A DNA stretch of 46,590 bases from Bacteroidaceae bacterium (GTDB lineage: Bacteria; Bacteroidota; Bacteroidia; Bacteroidales; Bacteroidaceae), in contig JAFXZK010000009.1 of assembly GCA_017541265.1 (NCBI GenBank), positions 1 through 46,590 on the forward strand. Reading direction: 5' to 3'. Positions 23,356 to 30,239 of this stretch are shown piece after piece; within the stretch, counting starts at the first letter, position 1; each line of letters begins with the position of its first letter. A model generated the notes under the pieces. The model was not told where the DNA came from and searched no databases. It saw nothing but the letters and a program-made list of their open reading frames with translations. The translations under genes and the position numbers were made by a program.

Positions 23356-25770
23356 ATGGTTAACCTCGAAGAATTAAACGAACGTCAGCTTGAAGCGGTG
23401 CTTTGCATCGATGCTCCTTCGCTTGTCATAGCAGGCGCGGGCAGCGGCAAGACGCGCGTCCTCACCTATAAGATAGCCTATCTGCTGGAGCAGGGTATGC
23501 AGCCCTGGAACATCCTTGCGCTGACCTTTACCAACAAGGCAGCCCGCGAGATGCGCGAGCGCATTGCCACCCTTGTCTCGCCCGAGAAGGCCGGGAAGCT
23601 CTGGATGGGAACCTTCCACAGCATCTTTGCTCGCATCCTTCGTCTGGAAGGACATCGCCTGGGCTATGACACCAACTACACCATCTACGACACCAACGAC
23701 AGCCTGAGCCTCCTCAAGCTCATCATCCGCGAGATGAACCTCGACGAGAAGGTCTATAAGCCGAGTGCCGTGCAGAACCGCATCTCCAATGCCAAGAACC
23801 GCCTCGTGCTGCCCTCCGCCTATACATCCGTGAGGGAGTTCCGCGAGAGCGATGCCTTCTATAACCGCACCCTCATCCCCGAAATATACAACCATTATCA
23901 GGAGCGCCTGAAGCAGGCCAACGCGATGGACTTCGACGACCTCCTGCTCAACACATGGCTCATCCTCAAGCACAATCCCGAGGTGGCGGCCGCTTGGCAG
24001 GAACGCTTCCACTTTGTCCTCGTCGATGAGTATCAGGACACAAACTTCGCCCAGCATCAGATTGTCTGGCTCCTCACCAACCAGCGGCAGCGCGTCTGTG
24101 TTGTGGGCGACGACGCACAGAGCATCTACAGCTTCCGGGGAGCCGACATCGACAACATTCTGCACTTTCAGGAAGCATATACCGGCGCGCGCCTCTTCAA
24201 GCTCGAGCGCAACTACCGCTCCACGCAGACCATTGTTGGTGCCGCAGGCAGCCTCATCCGCAACAACCGAGAGCAAATCTCGAAGAATGTCTTCAGCGAG
24301 AAAGAGGTGGGCAACCCCATTGCTCTTCTGCAGGCCTACAGCGACACCGACGAGGCGAACATCATCACGCGCGAGGTGCAGCGTGCCCATCGTGCAGGTA
24401 TCCCGTACAAGGGCATCGCCGTGCTCTACCGCACCAACGCGCAGAGCCGCAAGATAGAAGACAGTTTCCTCTACGCGCGTGTACCTTATCATATCTACGC
24501 AGGCATGTCGTTCTACCAGCGCGAGGAAATCAAGGATATGCTCTGCTACCTCCGCCTCGCAGTCAATCCCTACGACGAGGAGTCCCTGCGTCGCGTCATC
24601 AACAAGCCCGCCCGAGGCATAGGCGACACCACCGTCCGCAAACTCTCATCGGCAGCTGCAGAGGCAGGGACAACGATTTGGGAAGTACTGGAAGACCTAC
24701 CCCAACCCTCCCTTAAAGGGAGGGAGTCCTCAAATGGTGAGGCCCTCCCTTTAAGGGTGGATTTGAGTAAATCAACATTGTCCCGCCTGAAGGACTTCCA
24801 CGATATGATATCCTCCTTCCACGAAGCCGCCGCTACCGACGATGCCTATACGCTTTCCCTGCGTATCGCGAAGGAGAGCGGTCTGCAGCAGATGATATTC
24901 AGCGGGCACGACCCCGATGATGTCTCACGGCAGGAGAACCTGCAGGAGATGCTCGACGGCATTGCCGCTTTCGTGCAGGACAACCAGGAGCAAGGGCTTG
25001 GCATATTTCTTGGCGACTACCTGCAGGTGGCAAGCCTTGCCACAGACCTTGACCGGGACAAGACGGAGGGGGATGCCGACTGCATCAACATGATGACCAT
25101 CCACACCGCCAAGGGCTTGGAGTTCCCCGTCGTCTTCATCGCAGGCCTGGAGGAAGGGCTTTTCCCCAGTGAGATGTCGCAGGACTCGCCCCGCGCCCTC
25201 GAGGAGGAGCGCCGCCTCTTCTATGTCGCTCTGACCCGAGCAGAGCGGCAAGTCGTCATTACCTACGCCAAGTCGCGCTTCCGCTTCGGTCAGATGGAGT
25301 ACATGCGCCCCAGCCGCTTCATCAGGGAGATACCGGCGGAGTATTATAAGGGGCAAGGAGCAAAGGGCATAGGGCAAGAGAATAGTTTCAGGTCTCCTGT
25401 TCTGCCGGATTTGCAATCCGGCAGAAGCGGGTATAGGGATTTGCAATCCCGCAAGAACGAATATAAGGATTTTCAATCCCGGCAGCCATTAAATCGCATT
25501 TCAAATGCTTATATTCAGAGCGGTCGGATTGCAAATCCGACCGGACAGGCAAATCCGACCGGACAGGGGAAACTATCAGTTCCCCTCCCTACAAGGGAGG
25601 GGCTGGGGAAGGGCCTGGAGTTAGGCTCTGTCGTCCTTCACGATCGCTTTGGCCGAGGCGTCGTCCAGGCTTTAGAAGGCTCCGGCATCGATGCCAAAGC
25701 CACCGTCCGCTTCGACAACGCCGGCACCAAGGTCCTCTTGCTCCGCTTCGCCAAGCTCTCCGTACAGTAG
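23356..25770 (+). CDS. UvrD/PcrA-type DNA helicase with repeat-derived insertions
   Basis: An 804-residue superfamily 1A helicase acting in DNA repair or replication. Motifs in order: Walker A AGAGSGKT (26-33), TFTNKAAREM, VDEYQDTN (motif II), VVGDDAQSIYSFRGADI (III), LERNYRSTQTI (IV), MTIHTAKGLEFPVVF (V) and EERRLFYVALTRAE (VI). A C-terminal Tudor-like domain ends the protein (VVLHDRFGRGVVQAL). Two stretches are not typical of the family and coincide with dispersed repeats. One is LPQPSLKGRE to EALPLRVD (about 447-472), in a 2B-domain loop. The other is about residues 683-755, a long linker rich in DLQSR and NPTGQ words plus VPLPTREGLGKG. All motifs remain intact, so it is probably functional. 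UvrD and PcrA cannot be told apart by sequence alone. Confidence 0.9.
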   Translation: MVNLEELNERQLEAVLCIDAPSLVIAGAGSGKTRVLTYKIAYLLEQGMQPWNILALTFTNKAAREMRERIATLVSPEKAGKLWMGTFHSIFARILRLEGHRLGYDTNYTIYDTNDSLSLLKLIIREMNLDEKVYKPSAVQNRISNAKNRLVLPSAYTSVREFRESDAFYNRTLIPEIYNHYQERLKQANAMDFDDLLLNTWLILKHNPEVAAAWQERFHFVLVDEYQDTNFAQHQIVWLLTNQRQRVCVVGDDAQSIYSFRGADIDNILHFQEAYTGARLFKLERNYRSTQTIVGAAGSLIRNNREQISKNVFSEKEVGNPIALLQAYSDTDEANIITREVQRAHRAGIPYKGIAVLYRTNAQSRKIEDSFLYARVPYHIYAGMSFYQREEIKDMLCYLRLAVNPYDEESLRRVINKPARGIGDTTVRKLSSAAAEAGTTIWEVLEDLPQPSLKGRESSNGEALPLRVDLSKSTLSRLKDFHDMISSFHEAAATDDAYTLSLRIAKESGLQQMIFSGHDPDDVSRQENLQEMLDGIAAFVQDNQEQGLGIFLGDYLQVASLATDLDRDKTEGDADCINMMTIHTAKGLEFPVVFIAGLEEGLFPSEMSQDSPRALEEERRLFYVALTRAERQVVITYAKSRFRFGQMEYMRPSRFIREIPAEYYKGQGAKGIGQENSFRSPVLPDLQSGRSGYRDLQSRKNEYKDFQSRQPLNRISNAYIQSGRIANPTGQANPTGQGKLSVPLPTREGLGKGLELGSVVLHDRFGRGVVQALEGSGIDAKATVRFDNAGTKVLLLRFAKLSVQ
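24694..24760. repeat. GC-rich palindromic repeats in frame inside uvrD
   Basis: A copy in the same orientation as 9549-9580 (ACCTACCCCAACCCTCCC then TTAAAGGGAGGGA) is followed at 24741-24760 by an inverted partial copy (GGCCCTCCCTTTAAGGGTGG). Together they encode about 20 extra residues without breaking the frame. Confidence 0.88.
25402..25565. repeat. Composite GGATTTGCAATCC element in frame inside uvrD
   Basis: A series of short hairpins: CTGCCGGATTTGCAATCCGG (from 25403), GGGATTTGCAATCCC (25437-25451), a GGATTTTCAATCC variant, GCATTTCAAATGC (25496-25508) and CGGTCGGATTGCAAATCCGA (from 25521). A non-coding copy with the units in the same order lies at 43862-43985. Confidence 0.88.
25578..25614. 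repeat. GC-rich palindromic repeat in frame near the uvrD 3' end
   Basis: TTCCCCTCCCTACAAGGGAG continues into GGGCTGGGGAAGGGCC. This is the GC-rich family in the orientation opposite to 9549, encoding VPLPTREGLGKGL just before the C-terminal domain. Confidence 0.8.
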
Positions 25771-25847
25771 GGCTTTTTGTCGAAAATCTTTACATCGAAA
25801 TAGGAGGAAAAACGGCTTTTCGTTGGGTGCAACAGGCTGTCCGCTTT

Positions 25848-25913
25848 ATAAGAGCACGTTCTTATCGTCATAAGAGCACGTTCTTATGACCAACACTCCC
25901 TGTACTTATAGCT
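25848..25913. repeat. 22-bp-period array after uvrD
   Basis: Two 22-bp units (25848-25869 and 25870-25891) share ATAAGAGCACGTTCTTAT, and a degenerate third runs to 25913 (ending GTACTTATAGCT). Each unit has a 6-bp dyad ATAAGA/TCTTAT. It shares CACGTTCTTAT with the element at 8035-8045. Confidence 0.8.
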
Positions 25914-25969
25914 AAAACTTCACCTTGTCTTTTCTGCAAAACTGTGTTTTGTTTAACAGCATAACAATC

Positions 25970-25977
25970 TATTTTTG
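25970..25977 (+). promoter_or_regulatory. Orphan promoter-like element
   Basis: TATTTTTG fits TAnnTTTG, with TTTG at 25948-25951 (22 bp start to start). Downstream there is only a 7-codon frame from 25993 (MPQKFLM) and then the MITE-like element, so either a non-coding transcript starts here or the match is by chance. Apart from this, the array at 25848 and the element at 26173, the gap 25771-26600 shows no gene. Confidence 0.35.
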
Positions 25978-26172
25978 TACTTTCTTAACTCGATGCCACA
26001 AAAATTCCTTATGTAACCCGTTGATTACCAGCTGACATTCGATTTAAGCCCATTTCTTTCGTTTTAGGCTCCAAAGTGCCACTGCGCTCATAAAATGCGC
26101 TTAGAAGAGGCGTGAATGCGAATTTTCTTGACAATCAAAGCGGACGATTCAATAGAATTCACGTTAAAAAGT

Positions 26173-26468
26173 CATTGGTGTCCGTTAAAAACGGCCTGAA
26201 AGGCCAACTAGTTCTTAGCCCAGGGCATCGCCCTGGGTTGGCAGATGTATCATAAATCTCGCCCTGAAAGGGCAAAAGAATTGAATGTCAGCTCTTTTGC
26301 CCCTTCAGGGCGAACATAACGGCCTCACAACACCCAGGGCGATGCCCTAGGCTAAGAACTAGTTGGCCTTTCAGGCCGTAATTAAGCCTTCTATCACAGA
26401 TAAATCTCCAAACATTGATTAATAAAGGCTTTTCATGTCGGCTGCGAAAAGTTTAGCGGACACCAATG
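26173..26468. mobile_element. MITE-like palindromic element with 17-bp terminal inverted repeats
   Basis: The termini CATTGGTGTCCGTTAAA (26173-26189) and 26452-26468 are inverted repeats with one mismatch. Inside, 47-bp arms 26191-26237 and 26333-26379 match with one mismatch, each containing GGCCTGAAAGGCC and CCCAGGGCATCGCCCTGGG. A further inner pair is 26260-26278 with 26294-26312. No coding frame is present. The terminal 12-mer GTGTCCGTTAAA also occurs at 667-678. No clear target-site duplication was identified. Confidence 0.7.
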
Positions 26469-26611
26469 TAAAAAAGAAAATCGTCGGATTGTAAATTGCC
26501 GAGATACATCAGCATCATTCCTTCTCTTGTTTTCCAAACCCATTTAGCCAGAAAGGAGAGAATTATGAATTAAAATGGCAAATGGCAAATGGTAAAATGG
26601 TAAAATTGTTG

Positions 26612-26619
26612 TATCTTTG
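26612..26619 (+). promoter_or_regulatory. Promoter of the helical-repeat protein gene
   Basis: TATCTTTG, a perfect -7 element, is preceded by AAATGGCAAATGGTAAAATGG word repeats (from about 26575) and followed 42 bp later by the ATG at 26661. Confidence 0.65.
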
Positions 26620-26660
26620 CACCCAGAAAGGAAAAGAAATGGTAAACGGCTAAATGGTAT

Positions 26661-28886
26661 ATGATTGACCTCAAGACGCTTCGCCTCATTCGACAGGACG
26701 GTTTGCAGAACTTCGCCGCCGGCCGTGTCCTCAACGGCATCGCAGCACTGCGGACGCTTCTGCCCTATTGTGCTGCCGAAACGCTTCTCCAAGCCGAAGC
26801 GGAGAGCTTGGAGGAGAACTACCACCGTATGCTCTCGTTCCTTCGCAGGGGAGGCAACGACAAGAAGCGCGGCGAGGTGCAGGCCAAGATACAAAGGCAG
26901 GGTGTCGCCCTCGTGGAACAGGTAAGCCGTGCCATACGAATTACACTGGACAAGGACCTTTATGCAAAGTCGGTTAAGAATGAAGAGTTAACTCCCATTC
27001 TTCATTCTTCATTTTCCTTTGACGAAGACCAGGACGACATCTTCGATGCGCTGTGGACGTCGCCGCTTTGGTCCGCACAAGACACAGCCTTCTGGTACGA
27101 CTTCATCCTGCGGCAGCGCGACATCGTGCAGCAGCACCTCATCGGAGCATTGTTCCTTTCCCTTTGGGAACACTACGATGCGGAGAAGATGCAGCTGCTC
27201 GGCCTCCTTGCCGACAGCGAGTGCCACCGCACGCGCATCACTGCCGTCACCTATCTGCTGTTGCTCCGACTCCGCCACAAAGAACTTGTTTCGCTCCTGC
27301 CGCCCCTGCCCGACAGCCTTCGCACGAAGAAAGGGAGGAAGCTCGTCGCACAGGTGCAGTACGAGATGCTGCTTATGCTCGTGTCCGAGAAGGACATGGA
27401 GAAAGAGCTAAAGGAAGCCGAGGGCCTCACAAAAAAGGTGCTTACGACTATCACCCCGATGCTCACAAAAAAAGCGGAGGACAAGCCGGAACCATTCACC
27501 CCTCCTTTGGAGGGGAAGGGGGAGGCTATTGTAGATTCCCTCAAAGGCATCATCTCCCTGAGAGGACGCTACTTGCGAAACCGCCTGCAGCGCGGCCTCG
27601 ACATCAACCTTTCCAAGATTCCCCTGCTGCACAACTGCGAGTACATGCGCCGCGTCTCGCACTGGTTCCTGCCTTTCGATAAGACGCACCCGCTCTTCCA
27701 GTCCGTGATGATTGACGAAAAGGGCAACGAGAAGCAGAACCTCTCCACGCTGGTTGACCTCATCATGGACTGCGACGTCGACAAGCTGGCGATGCTTTAT
27801 CTCGTCGCCAACGACAAGGATTTCTCGAAGGCCGTGCAGCAGCTGGACGAGCAGGAACTTCCCGGCCTCGAAGACGCCGTCATCCCGGAATACACCATCC
27901 GCTTCATCATGCAGGACCTTTACCGCTTCTTCTGCCACTCGCCCCTGCACACACAGCTCACCAACCCTTTCCGCGAGAAGCTGACGCTGCTCGACTTCCC
28001 TGAAATAGCCGCTTTGTTCTCTGCCGACGACTGCGTCAGCTGTTGCGGCCTGCTCTTGGAGCTGGGACGCGACAAACAGGTTATTGCCACGCTGGACGAC
28101 CTCATCAGCCGCGAAGGAGCCTCTGCTCCGGCATTGATACTCAAGGCAAGAGCCTTGAAGACACTCTCTGACTCTCCCTTGAGGGGAGAGGACTCCTCCC
28201 TTTTAAGGGGAAGTTGGGTAGGGTCCGCTATCAGCTGTGCCCGGAGCGCGGAAATGCTTGAGCCGGACAACACCGACATCCTGCAGTTCCTTGTCGAGTG
28301 CTATGCCTGGCAAGGTTGCTTTGAGGAAGAACTCGAATACTTGCAAAAGCTTGCCGAGCTGCAACCCGACAACAAGGCACTTCCGCGTCTCATAGCAAGT
28401 GCGACAGACAGGGCAGGCAGGAAAGAGGAAGCCCTGCAACTCTTCTTCAAGCTGGATTACGAGCTGGAGGAAAGTGGCGAGGAGCACGCCGACATTTTCT
28501 CCTCCATTGCCGACATCGCGCTTCGCCTCGGCAAGCTCGACATAGCAGAGCGATACACGGAGAAGGAAATTGAAATTCTCTCCAACTCCACCTCAAGGAG
28601 CGCAAACTCCCTCCTTTTAAGGGAGGGCTGGGGTGGGTCCTTGCGCTTGGGGCACATCCGACTGCTTCAAGACAACTGGAAGGACGCTTTGAATTACTAC
28701 GAGCAGTTTATCAATCTATACTGCAAAGAGACAGGGAAAGACATAACAGCCGCCCTTGCCGTGCTCGACAAACAGTGGCAAGAACTCGATGCCCAATGCC
28801 CAATGGTCAATGACTTATTGCTCATCCACGACATCCTGCAAGCCAGAGCAGACAGTGCCCAAAGCACCATGATAAATCGTAAATAA
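26661..28886 (+). CDS. Large helical TPR-like protein of unknown function
   Basis: A 741-residue soluble protein with no signal peptide or TM helix. It is almost entirely helical; the C-terminal third has recognisable TPR-like pairs (SCARSAEMLEPDNTDILQFLVECYAWQGCFEEELEYLQKLAELQPDN, and KLDYELEESGEEHADIFSSIADIALRLGKLDIAERYTEKEIEIL). The N-terminal 330 residues carry LLRLRHKELVSLLPPLPDSLRTKKGRKL and KGIISLRGRYLRNRLQRGLDINLSKIPLL; no enzyme motif was recognised. At least four short stretches correspond to dispersed repeats: near residue 106-118, 279-288 (TPPLEGKGEA), 503-523 (DSPLRGEDSSLLRGSWVGS) and 643-660 (NSLLLREGWGGS). The frame survives all of them. It has its own promoter and stands alone between uvrD and the efflux operon. 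Confidence 0.75.
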   Translation: MIDLKTLRLIRQDGLQNFAAGRVLNGIAALRTLLPYCAAETLLQAEAESLEENYHRMLSFLRRGGNDKKRGEVQAKIQRQGVALVEQVSRAIRITLDKDLYAKSVKNEELTPILHSSFSFDEDQDDIFDALWTSPLWSAQDTAFWYDFILRQRDIVQQHLIGALFLSLWEHYDAEKMQLLGLLADSECHRTRITAVTYLLLLRLRHKELVSLLPPLPDSLRTKKGRKLVAQVQYEMLLMLVSEKDMEKELKEAEGLTKKVLTTITPMLTKKAEDKPEPFTPPLEGKGEAIVDSLKGIISLRGRYLRNRLQRGLDINLSKIPLLHNCEYMRRVSHWFLPFDKTHPLFQSVMIDEKGNEKQNLSTLVDLIMDCDVDKLAMLYLVANDKDFSKAVQQLDEQELPGLEDAVIPEYTIRFIMQDLYRFFCHSPLHTQLTNPFREKLTLLDFPEIAALFSADDCVSCCGLLLELGRDKQVIATLDDLISREGASAPALILKARALKTLSDSPLRGEDSSLLRGSWVGSAISCARSAEMLEPDNTDILQFLVECYAWQGCFEEELEYLQKLAELQPDNKALPRLIASATDRAGRKEEALQLFFKLDYELEESGEEHADIFSSIADIALRLGKLDIAERYTEKEIEILSNSTSRSANSLLLREGWGGSLRLGHIRLLQDNWKDALNYYEQFINLYCKETGKDITAALAVLDKQWQELDAQCPMVNDLLLIHDILQARADSAQSTMINRK
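26978..27019. repeat. AATGAAGAGTTAA/ATTCTTCATTCTTCATT repeat in frame
   Basis: AATGAAGAGTTAACTCCCATTC and CATTCTTCATTTTCC words form an imperfect palindrome inside the helical-repeat gene, encoding NEELTPILHSSFSF. The design resembles the A/T-rich intergenic word repeats. Confidence 0.55.
27497..27522. repeat. GC-rich palindromic repeat in frame
   Basis: CACCCCTCCTTTGGAGGGGA followed by AGGGGG encodes TPPLEGKG inside the helical-repeat gene. Confidence 0.8.
28170..28227. repeat. Two adjacent GC-rich palindromic repeats in frame
   Basis: GACTCTCCCTTGAGGGGAGA (28170-28189) is followed by CTCCTCCCTTTTAAGGGGAA and GTTGGGTAGGGTCC (28193-28226). The second is in the orientation of 9987-10018. They encode DSPLRGEDSSLLRGSWVGS. 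Confidence 0.85.
28605..28640. repeat. GC-rich palindromic repeat in frame, close to the cassette consensus
   Basis: AACTCCCTCCTTTTAAGGGA followed by GGGCTGGGGTGGGTCC. It matches the right DUF559-cassette repeat (9987-10018) except for a few bases, and encodes NSLLLREGWGGS inside the helical-repeat gene. Confidence 0.88.
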
Positions 28887-28974
28887 TCTTAAAAAACACA
28901 CCCCGAAAGGACATTTGGGACAATTCTGTGCGCCTTTTGGGTCACTGCGATGCGCCCATTTCAATTTTTTTTTG

Positions 28975-28982
28975 TATCTTTG
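28975..28982 (+). promoter_or_regulatory. Promoter of the RND efflux operon
   Basis: TATCTTTG, a perfect -7 element after a T-run, is 53 bp before the membrane-fusion protein ATG. It lies in the 148-bp gap after the helical-repeat gene. Confidence 0.65.
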
Positions 28983-29034
28983 CCGCGCCTTATTAATAAA
29001 AGAGGAATAAACAACAAAAAGACATCATAAACCT

Positions 29035-30156
29035 ATGAGAATCAAAACAACATTTATTGTGACTTTGTCGCTGGCAGCACTTGTTTTGTTGAGTTCCTGC
29101 GACGGCAAACAGCAGCGCAAAGCGTCCACGCCAGCCTTCAAGACAGGCAAGGTAGAGAAAAAGAACATTACCCTCTCCCGTAAATACTCGGCCACCATAC
29201 GCGGACGGCAGGACATCGACGTCTATCCGCAAGTAGGCGGCACGCTGCAGAAGCTCTGCGTCACCGAGGGACAGAAGGTGACGAAGGGGCAGACGCTCTT
29301 CATCATCGACCAAGTGCCCTTCCAGGCTGCCCTGAACACAGCAGAGGCAGCACAGAAGGCTGCCAATGCCGGCCTTGCCACTGCACAGCTTACCTACGAC
29401 AGCAAAAAGAAGCTCTTCGACCAGCAGGTCATCAGCGACGTTGAACTACAGACGGCTCACAACACCTTGCTCAATGCCAAGGCACAGGTAGCACAGGCCG
29501 ACGCGCAGGTGCTCAATGCCCGCAATAACCTCAGCTACACCGTCGTGAAGAGTCCCGCCAATGGTGTCGTCGGCACACTGCCTTACCGTCAGGGTGCTCT
29601 GGTGGGTTCAAGTATGCCCCAGCCCCTGACCACCGTCAGCGACAACAACGAGATGTACGTCTATTTCTCCATCACCGAGGCGCAGTTCCTCCAGATGGTG
29701 CGCAGTGGCGAGAGCGTGGAACAGGCCATCGCCGCCATGCCTGAGCTGACGCTCCAGCTGGTCGACGGCAGCGAATACGAAGTGAAGGGCAAGGTGGAAA
29801 CGGCAAGCGGCGTGGTTGACAGGAACACCGGTTCCGTCCAGCTTCGCGCAGTCTTCGCCAATCCCAGACACATCCTGCACTCCGGTTCCACAGGCAATAT
29901 CATCATGCCAGTCGAGTTTAAGGACGTGCTTGTCATCCCCACCGCCGCCACCGTGCAGCTGCAGGACAAGTACAGAGTCTATCTTGTTGACAAGGATGGC
30001 ATTGCCCACGGTCAGATTATAAGCGTCCTGCCCCAGACGAACGGCAAGGAGTACATCGTGACAGACGGCCTCAACGGCTCCGAGGAGATTGTGTGGGAAG
30101 GCGCCGGAATGGTGAAGGACGGACAAAAAGTGAAAGGTGAAAAGGTGAAAGAGTAA
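29035..30156 (+). CDS. RND efflux periplasmic adaptor (membrane fusion protein)
   Basis: A 373-residue AcrA/MexA-type lipoprotein: signal with lipobox LLSSC (Cys22), the lipoyl half-motif VYPQVGGTLQKLCVTEGQKVTKGQTLFIID, an alpha-hairpin (AALNTAEAAQKAANAGLATAQLTYDSKKKLFDQQVISDVELQTAHNTL), the second lipoyl half (SPANGVVGTLPYRQGALV) and beta-barrel/membrane-proximal domains. It bridges the inner-membrane pump and outer-membrane channel encoded next. The C-terminal QKVKGEKVKE and the stop are encoded by the AAAGGTGAAAAGG word repeat that fills the following spacer, so the tail is probably repeat-derived. Confidence 0.93.
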   Translation: MRIKTTFIVTLSLAALVLLSSCDGKQQRKASTPAFKTGKVEKKNITLSRKYSATIRGRQDIDVYPQVGGTLQKLCVTEGQKVTKGQTLFIIDQVPFQAALNTAEAAQKAANAGLATAQLTYDSKKKLFDQQVISDVELQTAHNTLLNAKAQVAQADAQVLNARNNLSYTVVKSPANGVVGTLPYRQGALVGSSMPQPLTTVSDNNEMYVYFSITEAQFLQMVRSGESVEQAIAAMPELTLQLVDGSEYEVKGKVETASGVVDRNTGSVQLRAVFANPRHILHSGSTGNIIMPVEFKDVLVIPTAATVQLQDKYRVYLVDKDGIAHGQIISVLPQTNGKEYIVTDGLNGSEEIVWEGAGMVKDGQKVKGEKVKE

Positions 30157-30239
30157 AAAGGTGAAAACACGCACACCAACTCTTTAACTGACTAATTCCC
30201 TCTTTCAATTTTTCAACTTTTCAATTTTTCAACTTTTAT
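30130..30239. repeat. AAAGGTGAAAAGG and TTTTTCAACTTTTCAA word repeats
   Basis: The 3' end of the adaptor gene and the spacer before the pump gene hold AAAGTGAAAGGTGAAAAGG words followed by CAATTTTTCAACTTTT words, an imperfect inverted arrangement like that at 38557-38664. Confidence 0.7.

Noticed and set aside
26661-28886. Frameshifted or decayed gene because of repeat insertions
   Set aside because: The frame is uninterrupted for 741 codons and the protein pattern continues on both sides of each insertion, so it is listed as a coding gene.
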